Origin: Brevibacterium siliguriense | GTDB lineage: Bacteria > Actinomycetota > Actinomycetes > Actinomycetales > Brevibacteriaceae | Reading direction: 5' to 3' | NCBI RefSeq assembly: GCF_900105315.1 | Contig: NZ_LT629766.1 | Coordinates: 2,046,001-2,110,000, forward strand | Length of the DNA stretch: 64,000 nt | Shown here: one piece after another, positions 46,196 through 54,695 of the stretch | Layout: each line of letters opens with the position of its first letter | Position numbering within the stretch: position 1 is the stretch's first letter | Notes under the pieces: generated by a model | Database searches by the model: none | Seen by the model: the letters and a program-made list of their open reading frames with translations, nothing else | What the model was told of the DNA's origin: nothing | Program-made: the position numbers and the translations under genes

Positions 46196-46298
46196 GAGTG
46201 AATCTCCTTTGAGTCGATGTCTGTGTGCCTCAGATACTTCTCGCGGCCGAACTGAACAGCAAGCGTTCTGTGCGATTGATTCTCTATTCATCCGAGAC

Positions 46299-46318
46299 TA
46301 TGTATGATCAACTACATA
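46299..46318. promoter_or_regulatory. LysR-type operator between the YciI operon and the lysR gene
   Basis: TATGTA (46299-46304) and TACATA (46313-46318) are perfect inverted 6-nt arms with an 8-nt spacer, containing T-N11-A-type symmetry typical of LysR targets. The site is 32 nt upstream of the lysR start and about 104 nt upstream of the YciI start, the usual place for autoregulation plus divergent activation. Confidence 0.55.
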
Positions 46319-46349
46319 AAAATCACTGCTCGGATGGAGGGGGAGGATC

Positions 46350-47264
46350 GTGGAGATCCGCTGGCTTGAGGCGTTCGTCGCTGTGGCAGAAGAGATGCAT
46401 TTCGGCCGCGCCGCTGCACGTCTGCACATGGCGCAGTCGCCTCTGAGCCAGGTGATCCGTCGGCTCGAACGCGAGCTGGGAGTCACGCTCTTTGAGCGCA
46501 GTACGCGGTCGGTCAGTCTTACTTCCTCGGGAGAGGCGCTGTTGCCCTACGCCCACCGCGTCATCCAGACGCTCGGCAGTGCAGTCGAAGCCACTCGCAG
46601 CGCCGAAGGTATGCCGACGGGAACGCTCACTCTCGGCTTCTCGGGAATGCACAATCACCACACCCTTCCTCACATCACGCGCTCGCTGCGCCGCCGGTTC
46701 CCCGGAGTCGAGCTCAATCTCGTCGGAGGAGTGCGGACCCTCGACGGGATGCGCCGGGTGCGCAACGGGTCACTTGACGCGGCATTTGTGGGTCTTGTGG
46801 GCAATTTCGACGCGCCGTTGCAGTCGCGGGAGATCTCCCGGCAGCGCATCGGAGTGGTCCTCCCCGCCGATCATCGGCTCGTAGAGCGAACTGCACTCGA
46901 AATCACCGAGCTGCGGCAGGAGCCGTTCGTTATGGGGCCCGTCGATGGGAATTCGTCGCTGACGATCGTGGCTCATCAGATCTGCCAAGAGGCAGGGTTC
47001 AACCCTGAGGTCGCACAGACCGTCAGCGACCCATTCCTCATCCTCAGTATGGTCGCCGCCGGGGTGGGGGTGTCGTTGGTGTCATCCGAGGTCATCCCGG
47101 TGCTTCCCGAGGCCACCACGTGGGTCGAGATCAAGGGCCGGCCCCACACGTTCCGGCACGGGCTCGTGTGGTCAAGGGACAACGAATCGGTCGCGCTGAC
47201 CGCACTGCTGAGCATCCTCGACGATGTGTTCCCCGCGCCAGCTGAGGACGACCAAGGGGATTAA
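46350..47264 (+). CDS. LysR-family transcriptional regulator
   Basis: A 304-residue LysR protein. The N-terminal winged helix (residues 1-60: WLEAFVAVAEEMHFGRAAAR then SPLSQVIRRLERELGVTLFE) is followed by an effector domain (about 90-295) of the BenM/CatM-like fold with PVDGNSSLTI near 195. The GTG start follows GGAGGGGGAGG. It is divergent from the YciI-alcohol dehydrogenase-flavoprotein operon and is the likely activator of it, in response to a pathway intermediate, probably an aromatic or cyclic acid. The downstream transporter operon may also be a target. Confidence 0.86.
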   Translation: MEIRWLEAFVAVAEEMHFGRAAARLHMAQSPLSQVIRRLERELGVTLFERSTRSVSLTSSGEALLPYAHRVIQTLGSAVEATRSAEGMPTGTLTLGFSGMHNHHTLPHITRSLRRRFPGVELNLVGGVRTLDGMRRVRNGSLDAAFVGLVGNFDAPLQSREISRQRIGVVLPADHRLVERTALEITELRQEPFVMGPVDGNSSLTIVAHQICQEAGFNPEVAQTVSDPFLILSMVAAGVGVSLVSSEVIPVLPEATTWVEIKGRPHTFRHGLVWSRDNESVALTALLSILDDVFPAPAEDDQGD

Positions 47265-47469
47265 GTGTGCGTCGCACATAGTCTCAGATGAATTACATCC
47301 TGGACTTTCAACAATCGGTGCCACAGACTCGAATTCGTGGCGAGGACCACAAGGGCGCGAACCGTCCCGGACTCGTCGGATATCCAGCACGACTGGACGA
47401 CAGTTGAGAACACCATTGCCGGCGGAGCACACAACGGGGTGCTGATCCGGTCCATGCAAAGGAAGTCCA
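47265..47469 (+). other. Leader region of the MHS transporter operon
   Basis: A 205-nt gap. TGTGCGTCGCACA (47266-47278, 6-nt perfect arms) follows the lysR stop directly and may be a small terminator or an operator. AAAGGAAG before 47470 is the ribosome binding site. I see no other gene or clear promoter. Confidence 0.4.
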
Positions 47470-48846
47470 ATGACCATGACCAAACCACCGGCCGCTGGCC
47501 CTGAGAGCAGCTCGCAACTGACTCCCGAGCGGCGCCGTAGGAATGCTCGCAACGCAGCGATCTCCGGATTCGCCGGAAGCGCTCTCGAATACTATGACTT
47601 CTTCATCTTCGCGACTGCGGCCGCTCTTTACCTCCAGGACTTGTTCTTCCCCGGTGCGGGAGCCAGCGGTCAGCTGTTCTCGCTGGCCACGATCGGCGTC
47701 GCCTACATCACTCGACCTTTGGGCGCTGTTCTGTGGGGCCACCTCGGTGATGTCATCGGTCGGAAGAAGGTGCTCATCGCCGTGCTCGTCCTGATGGGCG
47801 CGGCGACGTTCGTCATCGGGCTTGTCCCCACCTATGCACAGATCGGCATCTGGGCCCCGATCATCATCGTCGTCCTTCGTCTGGCGCAGGGACTGTCCGC
47901 CGGCGGAGAATCACCGGGGTCGTCGGCACTGTCGATGGAGCATGCTCCCGACCATCGAAGAGGATTCTTCACCAGTTGGACAATGGCCGGAATCACCTTC
48001 GGCATCGTCATCTCCTCGGCGGTGTTCATTCCCATTCAGCTGCTGCCTGATGAGGCGATTGTGAGTTGGGGTTGGCGGATTCCGTTCCTGCTCAGCGCCG
48101 TCGTCACGGTGGTAGCGCTGATCCTGCGCAGGACTCTCGACGAGCCCGAGGTCTTCTCCGAGACGAAGGAGAAGGACGAGGTCGTCAAGGTGCCGGTGTT
48201 CGAACTCATCAAGAGCCACCCGAAGACACTGGTGCTGGTGACCGGGATGAGCTTGTTCACCATGGTCAACACAATGGTGAACGTCTTCACCCTCTCCTAC
48301 GGCACCGAGGTCTCGGGCATTCCCCGCAGCGAAATGCTGACCTTCATCAGCGTCGCGAACCTCATCGCCGTGTTTGCGCTGCCGGCCTGGGCGCATCTGT
48401 CGGACAAGATCGGTCGCAAGCCCCTCTTCGTTGCCGGCGTCGTCGTCCAGATCGTCCTCATCTTCGCCTTCCTCGGTGCGTTGGCCAATGGCGATCCGAA
48501 GAATACGGTAGTGGTCTGGATCCTCGGAATTCTGCTCGTCGCCGGCGGATATTCGATGTCGAACAGCGTCTACCCGGCATATTTCCCCGAGCAGTTCCCC
48601 GCCAACGTCCGCTACAGCGGTATGGCGATCTGCCTGATGATCGGGCTGCTGCTTGCCGGCTTCACCCCCGCTATCGCTGAGTCGCTCTCCGGCGCAGAAC
48701 ACAACTGGATCGCCGTGGCGGCGTTCTCCGGCGTCTGCGTCGCGATCTCCGGGGTCTGCGCACTGCTGAGCCCAGAGACTTTCCGCACCGCGACGGAGAA
48801 GCTCGGTCTTAAGGCCGGGTCGTCCGGGACCGCAGGGCAGGCCTGA
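47470..48846 (+). CDS. MFS transporter, MHS family (shikimate-transporter-like)
   Basis: A 458-residue, 12-helix carrier. The N-terminal SGFAGSALEYYDFFIFATAAAL and the motif GHLGDVIGRKKVLIA near residue 92 place it in the MHS subfamily with ShiA and related organic-acid/H+ symporters. RLAQGLSAGGESPGSSALSMEHAP near 137-160 is the usual helix-5 signature. The cytoplasmic loop around residue 225 is highly charged (SETKEKDEVVKV). It heads an operon with oxidoreductase, TIM-barrel and AroE-like genes, so a quinate/shikimate-type acid is the best substrate guess. It is only distantly similar to the MHS protein at 35657-37027. Confidence 0.85.
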   Translation: MTMTKPPAAGPESSSQLTPERRRRNARNAAISGFAGSALEYYDFFIFATAAALYLQDLFFPGAGASGQLFSLATIGVAYITRPLGAVLWGHLGDVIGRKKVLIAVLVLMGAATFVIGLVPTYAQIGIWAPIIIVVLRLAQGLSAGGESPGSSALSMEHAPDHRRGFFTSWTMAGITFGIVISSAVFIPIQLLPDEAIVSWGWRIPFLLSAVVTVVALILRRTLDEPEVFSETKEKDEVVKVPVFELIKSHPKTLVLVTGMSLFTMVNTMVNVFTLSYGTEVSGIPRSEMLTFISVANLIAVFALPAWAHLSDKIGRKPLFVAGVVVQIVLIFAFLGALANGDPKNTVVVWILGILLVAGGYSMSNSVYPAYFPEQFPANVRYSGMAICLMIGLLLAGFTPAIAESLSGAEHNWIAVAAFSGVCVAISGVCALLSPETFRTATEKLGLKAGSSGTAGQA

Positions 48847-48849
48847 TCG

Positions 48850-49956
48850 ATGCGCACTGCAGGAGACGTCGGGCCGCTGAGAGCCGGGATCGTCGGCTGC
48901 GGGGCCATCGCGGGCAACCATGTGAGCGCCTATCGAGGCGTCGACGGCGTCGAGGTCGTCGCCTGCATCGACATCGACGAGGACCGGGCGCGAACCTTCG
49001 CGGCTGAACACGCAATCACTCAGCCGGTGAGTTCCCTCGATGAGCTCTTCGACCTCGGCGTCGACGTGATCAGCGTGTGCACGCCGCATCCCACTCATGA
49101 AGCAGTCGTCATTGCTGCCGCCGAGCGGGGAGTCCACGTCCTGTGTGAGAAGCCGATCACCATCGACGTGGCCTCTGCCGAGCGGATGGTCGAAGCCTGT
49201 GAGCTGGCGGGAATCACTTTCGGCTGTGTCTTCCAGCGGCGGTTGTGGCCTTCGGCGAAGCGGATACGCGCAGCCATCGAAGACGGTCGGATCGGTGAGC
49301 CGATCCTCGCCCGCATCGAGGTCCTCCTGCATCGTGACTCCAGCTACTACACGGCCACACCCTGGCGCGGAACCTGGGCCACCGACGGGGGAGGTGTGCT
49401 CATGACACAGGCGATCCACTATGTTGACCTTCTTCAGTGGTACTTAGGCGACGTCGAGTGGGTGATGACCGCGGCCGATACGTTCACACACGGTGACCAC
49501 ATCGAGGTCGAGGACACCCTGGCGACCACGATGCGGATGAGCAGCGGCGCCATCGCTCAGTTCACCGCGTCGACCGCGCTCACCCCAGGGCTGGGACAGC
49601 GGATCGCGATCACCGGGGCAGCCGGTTGCACCGTCGGTCTGTTCGAGTACCCCGAAGGCACCGAGGCGGTCAACGACGTGTGGGCCGTTCCCGGACAAGC
49701 TGCGTACTCCTACCCCTCCGAGATCCTCGCTGACCGCAGCCTCGACCGCATCAATTCGGCGCTGGCTCCCTTCCACGCCGAGCAGATCACCGACTTCGTC
49801 GCCGCAGTACGCGCAGGGACAGCGCCCGCAGTGACGGGGGACGATGCGCTGCGGTCGCTGCGGACGATGAGCGCGATGTATCGCTCCATGAGCTCGGGTC
49901 GTCCCGAACGCCCCGGTGACCTGCAGCCACTCCACACCGAAAGGACATCCCGATGA
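48850..49956 (+). CDS. Gfo/Idh/MocA-family oxidoreductase
   Basis: A 368-residue NAD(P)-dependent dehydrogenase. The Rossmann motif GIVGCGAIAGNHVSAY is near residues 14-29, the conserved CEKPITIDVASAE near 97-110, and the catalytic His in QAIHYVDLLQWYLG near 181-195. The family oxidises sugar or cyclitol hydroxyls. The start follows the transporter stop by 3 nt, and its stop overlaps the next start by 4 bp. In this operon it may oxidise a ring hydroxyl of the imported compound, but the substrate is not determined. Confidence 0.84.
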   Translation: MRTAGDVGPLRAGIVGCGAIAGNHVSAYRGVDGVEVVACIDIDEDRARTFAAEHAITQPVSSLDELFDLGVDVISVCTPHPTHEAVVIAAAERGVHVLCEKPITIDVASAERMVEACELAGITFGCVFQRRLWPSAKRIRAAIEDGRIGEPILARIEVLLHRDSSYYTATPWRGTWATDGGGVLMTQAIHYVDLLQWYLGDVEWVMTAADTFTHGDHIEVEDTLATTMRMSSGAIAQFTASTALTPGLGQRIAITGAAGCTVGLFEYPEGTEAVNDVWAVPGQAAYSYPSEILADRSLDRINSALAPFHAEQITDFVAAVRAGTAPAVTGDDALRSLRTMSAMYRSMSSGRPERPGDLQPLHTERTSR

Positions 49957-50801
49957 CCCAGATCGGCATCGCCCACCTCAGCCTGCTCCACCTCGAACCC
50001 GATGAGCTCGTTCATGTCACTGCCGAGGCGGGCTTCGACTTCGTCGGGCTGCGAGTCAGGGGAGCGACCCCGGCCGAGGATATTCCCGACCAATCTCCCG
50101 GATCTGTCATGTCACGAGCGACGATCGCACGCCTGCAGGACACGGGAGTGCAGGTCCGCGACATCGAGTTCCTCTCACTCGACGGAACCACTGGGCGCGA
50201 GGAGTGGATGCCGATGCTCGAGGCCGGCGCGGCGCTCGGTGCGACAACGCTCACCCTCGCCGGTCAGGATTCCGATCTCGATCGACTCGGCGACACCCTG
50301 GCTGCACTCGCTGCTGAGGCTGCACCTTACGGGATCACGCCAGCTCTCGAACCGATCAGCTACAACGCCGTGAGCACAGTGGAGCAGGCGCGAGAACTCG
50401 CCTTGGCCGCTGGCTGCCATGTGATGCTCGACCCTCTGCACCTGCAGAGAGGCGGAAGTACCCTGGCCGAAGTGGCCGCGCTCGACCCGTCCCTCCTTCC
50501 GGCCATTCAGCTATGCGACGGTCCGGCAGAACTGCCAGACCGGATCGAGATCACCGAGCCCCTGCCGAGGGGAATGACCGCCGATGGGGAATCCCGCAAG
50601 GTCGAATCCCGGGCACTTCGACTTGTTCCGGGTGATGGCGAGTTCCCGTTGCATGATCTGCTGTGCGCGGTCACTCGCGGCACGCCTGTCAGCCTCGAAG
50701 TGCCCAACGCCGGATTGGTCTCCCGCCTCGGGGACCTCGGCTATGCACGACGGCTCAGGGCCTCCGCCGAGGCGGTTCTGGCTGGAGTCGACAATGGCTG
50801 A
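49953..50801 (+). CDS. Sugar phosphate isomerase/epimerase-like TIM-barrel protein
   Basis: A 282-residue AP-endonuclease-2-type TIM barrel. Metal ligands are expected at Glu in GITPALEPISYN near residue 132, Asp in VMLDPLHLQRGG near 158, and Glu in VSLEVPN near 250. The family includes xylose isomerase-like enzymes, IolE, and 3-dehydroshikimate dehydratase (AsbF/QuiC-type, similar length). Given the AroE-like neighbour and an MHS carrier, a 3-dehydroshikimate dehydratase-like step toward protocatechuate is an attractive but unproven option. It overlaps the next gene by 8 bp. Confidence 0.76.
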   Translation: MTQIGIAHLSLLHLEPDELVHVTAEAGFDFVGLRVRGATPAEDIPDQSPGSVMSRATIARLQDTGVQVRDIEFLSLDGTTGREEWMPMLEAGAALGATTLTLAGQDSDLDRLGDTLAALAAEAAPYGITPALEPISYNAVSTVEQARELALAAGCHVMLDPLHLQRGGSTLAEVAALDPSLLPAIQLCDGPAELPDRIEITEPLPRGMTADGESRKVESRALRLVPGDGEFPLHDLLCAVTRGTPVSLEVPNAGLVSRLGDLGYARRLRASAEAVLAGVDNG

Positions 50802-51687
50802 ATCCACGAGTTCGACGGCACAGCGTTCGTTCCTGCTCGGCCTCATCGGTACCAACGTCGCCGGATCGCTCACCCCGCCGATGCACGAGGCCGAAAGTCT
50901 CCGTCAAGGTCTCTCGCTTGTCTACCGTCCCATCGATCCGTCAATGATGGGCAGCCCGATAGTCGATCAAGCCGGAGAGCCGGACTGGCCGACGGTGGTG
51001 GAACGGGCTGTCGACTTCGGGTATTCGGGGTTCAACGTCACTCACCCGGCGAAACGCGGAGTGATCCCCGCGCTCGACGAACTCGATGAGGACGCCGAAC
51101 TGCTCGGGGCGGTCAATACGATCACGATGACACACGGTCGGCTGATCGGACGTAACACCGACCACCGTGGGTTCACCGAGGCTCTGGCCGCGATCGCCGT
51201 GGACCCGAAGCAGGGCGAAGTAGTCCAGGTTGGTGCCGGAGGTGCGGGAGCGGCAGCGGCCTATGCTCTGCTGAGCGCAGGAGTGCCGAGACTGTCGATC
51301 ACCGATATTGACCCCGTGAGTGCGCAGTCACTCGTCGGTCGCATGTCGGCGGCATTCGACGCCTCGCGCATGCGCGTGCTGGCACCGGAGAAAACACCCG
51401 GGGTGATCCGTGAGGCTGTCGGGTTGGTCAACGCGACCCCGATCGGAATGGTCGGTGTCTCCGGTGCCAGCCCGATCGACCTCGATCTGCTGCGCCCCGG
51501 GCTGTGGGTCGGCGACGTCATCTACCGACCGCGACGGACACAGCTGGTCGAAGCTGCCGAGGCAGTAGGCGCCCCGGCTTTCGGCGGTGCCCGTATGGCC
51601 GTCGGTCAGGCCGCCGCCTCGTTCGAACTCTTTACTGGCCGGGCTGCCGATCACGAGGCGATGCTTGCGACTTTCGAAGGAACGTGA
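50794..51687 (+). CDS. Shikimate/quinate dehydrogenase-like protein (AroE family)
   Basis: A 297-residue AroE-family enzyme. LLGLIGTNVAGSLTPPMHE at residues about 14-32 carries the substrate-binding Ser/Thr. FNVTHPAKRGVIPALDELD near 78-96 has the catalytic Lys, NTDHRGF near 125 the catalytic Asp, and QVGAGGAGAAAAYALLSAG near 146-164 the nucleotide loop. The C-terminal GARMAVGQAAASFELFTG matches the family's conserved Gln block. Its place in a catabolic operon with a transporter suggests quinate/shikimate oxidation (QsuD-like) rather than aromatic amino acid synthesis. GGAG precedes the ATG, which overlaps the previous gene by 8 bp. Confidence 0.84.
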   Translation: MAESTSSTAQRSFLLGLIGTNVAGSLTPPMHEAESLRQGLSLVYRPIDPSMMGSPIVDQAGEPDWPTVVERAVDFGYSGFNVTHPAKRGVIPALDELDEDAELLGAVNTITMTHGRLIGRNTDHRGFTEALAAIAVDPKQGEVVQVGAGGAGAAAAYALLSAGVPRLSITDIDPVSAQSLVGRMSAAFDASRMRVLAPEKTPGVIREAVGLVNATPIGMVGVSGASPIDLDLLRPGLWVGDVIYRPRRTQLVEAAEAVGAPAFGGARMAVGQAAASFELFTGRAADHEAMLATFEGT

Positions 51688-51780
51688 CGGGGACTCGCTC
51701 GTCCAGATCGCATTCAGCTCTCCCTGATCAGTCTCTTACCTATCCCTACCGGACCCCCCGTCGTCATTTCGAAAGCGGGC

Positions 51781-52402
51781 CGAGTCGGTCTTGTCGACTT
51801 CGGAGCCGTCGGCCGCATCGACAAACGCGACCGTCGTGCCATCGCTCTGCTGCTCATTGATTTCGTCGTCGACTTCGGGTTCCCGATGCCGGCCTCGGTG
51901 GCAACAGCCTTCCGGGCGATCAGTACCTTCGTAGGATCGATCACGCGTCTCGTCCCCGGACTCAATCTGCTGTCACTGGTCACCCAGAACGGGAAGATGC
52001 TGCTGCGCGAGGTCGGGGACTGGGCATCGACCGCCATGAGCTTGCCCTCTACGCAGCCGCAACCGCCCCACAGATGGCCGAGCTGCCCGGACAGCTCTCG
52101 CGTATCGCCGGTCATCTCCAGGACGGCACTCTCGACGTCGGCACGAGTGGACTGAACATCTCGACGATCAAGAACCTCCTGGTCTCCACAGTCGAGCAGT
52201 TCATCCAGGTGATCGTGTCAACGGCGCTCATCCTCGGCGGAGTCATCCTCATGGCCGCCGACTTCGGACCAGCTCTGGCTCCTGAGCTCAAACTCTTCAC
52301 CTATTTCGGCGCCTGGATGCTGCTGGCCGGCAGCATCCAGGCGCCGCACTCGTGTTGGCGTCGGCGCTGCGCCAGCGGATGATGTGGGAAGGGATGGGGT
52401 AG
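51781..52402 (+). pseudogene. Degraded C-terminal part of an ABC1/UbiB (AarF) family protein kinase-like gene
   Basis: From 51781 the frame reads GRVGLVDFGAVGRIDKRDRR, the DFG-type metal-binding motif of the ABC1 family. It continues to about 52030, where a frameshift moves it to a second frame (ELALYAAATAPQMAELPG, then TM-like LILGGVILMAADFG and FTYFGAWMLLAGSI). A second frameshift near 52340 restores ALVLASALRQRMMW to a stop at 52400-52402. The N-terminal two-thirds, including the ATP-binding lobe, is missing. ABC1 proteins act in lipid/quinone homeostasis; this copy cannot. The 93 nt after the AroE-like stop hold no other gene. Confidence 0.75.
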
Positions 52403-52420
52403 CAGAGTGCCAGCCCTATT

Positions 52421-53125
52421 TCAGCCAGTATTCGACCCTGTTCCACTCGACGAATTCTTCTCGTCAACGTTGATTAAGAGAGCCCGACGCGCCGCAGCCA
52501 CGTGGTGGCGCATGGCGGCCGATGCAGCATCAGCATTACGAGTCTTCAGGGAATAGAGTATCGTCCTGTGCTCACTCAGCGAGCTCTGTCGCGGGTGAAC
52601 GGTAGTCAGATCGCGATACTGCCGCATCACCAAAGGGTAGTGAAGTGCATCGACGAACGAGTCCAAGGTGGGTTGCTGTGCTGACTTTCGGACCTGGCGA
52701 TGAAACTGTCTATTCAACTGGGAATAGTCGGAGGCCGCCTTATCCCTGTCGGCGACGGCCATCTTCTCGCAGATATCGGTGAGGTCCTCAAGTTCCGCAT
52801 CCGTTGCCGACACAGCTGCCTTGGCAGCGAGAGCTGATTCAAGGACCTCGCGCGCCTCGAGGATGCTGATTGCTTCTTCTATCGAAAAATCCCGCGTACG
52901 AACACCGCGATGTGGCTCGCTGGTGAGGTACCCCTCTTGAGCCAGCTTGGCTGTCACCGACCGCACAGTGCCGCGAGAGACATCGAGCAGCTTCGTGAGG
53001 TCGGCCTCTGTCAATCGAAAGTTGGGCTCGAAGTGGCCGGCAATGATGAGATCGCGGAGGTGATGGTAAGCCTGAACGAATGGTGTAATCGGCGGCTCAG
53101 CCGGAGTGATGACTTCATCGCTCAT
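52421..53125 (-). CDS. GntR-family transcriptional regulator, FadR/FCD subfamily
   Basis: A 234-residue regulator. The winged helix (residues about 18-85: YHHLRDLIIAGHFEPNFRL, then LLDVSRGTVRSVTAKLAQEG) precedes a helical FCD effector domain (LEAREVLESALAAKAA near 90; HRQVRKSAQQPTL near 145; HRTILYSLKTRNADAASAAMRHHV near 188-211 with the expected His ligands). It is the second gene after the frameshifted amidohydrolase, 43 nt downstream of it on the same strand, and probably regulated that catabolic operon. GAGGAA precedes the ATG. Confidence 0.83.
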   Translation of the reverse strand: MSDEVITPAEPPITPFVQAYHHLRDLIIAGHFEPNFRLTEADLTKLLDVSRGTVRSVTAKLAQEGYLTSEPHRGVRTRDFSIEEAISILEAREVLESALAAKAAVSATDAELEDLTDICEKMAVADRDKAASDYSQLNRQFHRQVRKSAQQPTLDSFVDALHYPLVMRQYRDLTTVHPRQSSLSEHRTILYSLKTRNADAASAAMRHHVAAARRALLINVDEKNSSSGTGSNTG

Positions 53126-53168
53126 GGGTAAGTATTCCTCGGACTACGCTGACGTGGCTCAATCGTGT

Positions 53169-54013
53169 TCAGCCCAACGCCGGATAGAGTCGGGCCGCGG
53201 TGTTCTCAAGTATGTCGGCACGAGTATCCGAGGTCAAAGCACCGAGAACACGGTTCGCCAGACCGAGCAGCTCATTAAGCGGTTGCTCCGCTGCAGGACA
53301 GATCCCCACGCGATTCGGTCGGCTCCGAACGCATCAATGACAGGGAGGAGAAACTCGGTGGCCTTTTCGCCTGCTTCGTCAAGACCTTCCAAGGTGCGGT
53401 GAGTGAGCTTCAGGTGCAATCCGGCATTGCCCGCCAGCGCCGTCAGGCTCGCAGCGGCGTCTGAGAGAGAATCCCGCACCGCTGGATAGCCGCAGTGGTC
53501 GAGCAAGATAGTGGCATTCGGAAATCTCTGGAGGAGCTGCGAGAGGACAGGAGACGTCGTCGCGTCCAATCGGAGCTGCAGGCAGACGGGGACAGAGGCG
53601 CTGCTGGCTGCTTCCCAGAATTCGTAGGTGCTTTCGTCGGCAAACCACATACCCTGTTCGGACACCGTACTTCCAGTCGTGAAAAGGCGAACACCCGAGA
53701 GACCGGATTCGATGCCAGATATCAATCGCTCGCTGGCGTGCTCTGCGAGTGGGTCGAAAGTGCCGACTGCAGTGAAACGGTCAGGGTGGCGTTTTGCCGA
53801 GTCGAGCACGTAGCTGTTGTCGTAGCCATACGCGGTAGTGGCCTGAACAAGCACGGCCTTGTCGATTCCGACCTGGTCCATGCGCTCGAGTAGTCCCTCG
53901 GCCGTTACTGGACGGTCCTTCGCCCAGACGGATTCCTTCCCACCCAGAGGAGAACGAGGGTAGTTGTCGTGGTCGTCGGAGAGAATGTGGCAATGGCTGT
54001 CGATGATGGGCAT
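53169..54013 (-). pseudogene. Frameshifted amidohydrolase-2 family (PDC-hydrolase-like) metal-dependent hydrolase
   Basis: The reading frame from 54013 encodes IDSHCHILSDD (HxH metal ligands, residues 4-8), LVQATTAYGYDNSYVLDSA near 54-72, SGVRLF near 105 and ILLDHCGYP near 168. It then slips at RIAWGS, and the continuing frame stops at 53234. If one A is restored between 53298 and 53299, the text becomes WGSDPAAEQPLNELLGLA and runs to a natural end ARLYPALG with a stop at 53169-53171 (281 residues). The lost base removes the conserved catalytic Asp of the WGSD motif. It is either a true inactivating deletion or a sequencing error. AGGAGT precedes the ATG. Confidence 0.78.
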
Positions 54014-54040
54014 AGTTGACTCCTATTTTTGTCTGACCGC

Positions 54041-54199
54041 TCAGCGGTCTTCGTAATCGCCCTGAGCAAACAGGTCGTTGGCATGCTTCTTGCTGAACAG
54101 TCCCTGGCCCGCACCGAAGCGAAGCATTGCATCGATGCTGGCACGATTGTTCTCGATTCCATCGGCGACGCCCGAGATGATGTCCTCACTCGATGACAT
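54041..54199 (-). CDS. Small unidentified protein or C-terminal gene remnant (52 residues)
   Basis: The frame reads MSSSEDIISGVADGIENNRA, then ends in a hydrophilic KKHANDLFAQGDYEDR. It stops 28 nt before the amidohydrolase start on the same strand, as an operon member would. AAGG precedes the ATG, but the frame meets a stop just upstream. I do not recognise it. It may be a genuine small gene or the 3' end of a truncated enzyme gene whose 5' part was lost at the junction near 54190-54200. Confidence 0.35.
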   Translation of the reverse strand: MSSSEDIISGVADGIENNRASIDAMLRFGAGQGLFSKKHANDLFAQGDYEDR

Positions 54200-54512
54200 C
54201 CTTGGCGACGGTCAGTCGTCGAACCCGCCGACGGTCCGCTCCGAGCAGTTCCCCAAGGGCGTGAAAATCGACACCTGCGAGCTCATCCAGCCCTACGAGG
54301 ATGGTGAATACGGAGGTGGGGAGTACTACTTCGGCAACGGCAAGACCATGCAGTACCTATCTGCCGAGGACGAGATTCGGCCCGGAGACACGGTCTGCGG
54401 CGTCACGACTCCGGACACGGACAGCGGCGATGAGTACTACATGTACCTGCTCCTTAGAGGCACCCCGGACGGCAGCGTCAAGATCTATGAGGCGGGCCGG
54501 CAATTCAGTTGA
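54177..54512 (+). pseudogene. Truncated gene fragment encoding an acidic, Tyr/Gly-rich C-terminus
   Basis: From about 54195 to the stop at 54512 the frame is protein-like: KIDTCELIQPYEDGEYGGGE near the start, later DTVCGVTTPDTDSGDEYYMY and VKIYEAGRQF. Two Cys and many acidic residues suggest an extracytoplasmic protein. The first residues from the ATG at 54177 run antisense into the neighbouring fragment (54041-54199) and are probably not native, so the true 5' end is missing. I do not recognise the family. Confidence 0.4.
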
Positions 54513-54569
54513 TGCAGGGTATTCTTCCGTCGTCTCGTGCCCTGCGCTCGAGCATCCTGAGTAGGTCTG

Positions 54570-54695
54570 ATGTCTGTGAACTTCGAGTCAGAATCGGAGG
54601 CTGAAGCCGCCTTGCAATACCACCAGGTGCGAAACATCGTTGACTCATTGGAGAACCTCCGGAAGACTCCCGAGTTCACAGATCCGCTGGCTTAA
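54570..54695 (+). CDS. Possible small protein (41 residues), unidentified
   Basis: ATG at 54570, stop at 54693-54695. The sequence is acidic then amphipathic (MSVNFESESEAEAALQYHQV, then IVDSLENLRKTPEF) and could form a helix. GTAGGT is a poor ribosome binding site. No family is recognised. It lies at the left edge of the non-coding stretch before the defence cassette and may be a gene remnant. Confidence 0.3.
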   Translation: MSVNFESESEAEAALQYHQVRNIVDSLENLRKTPEFTDPLA

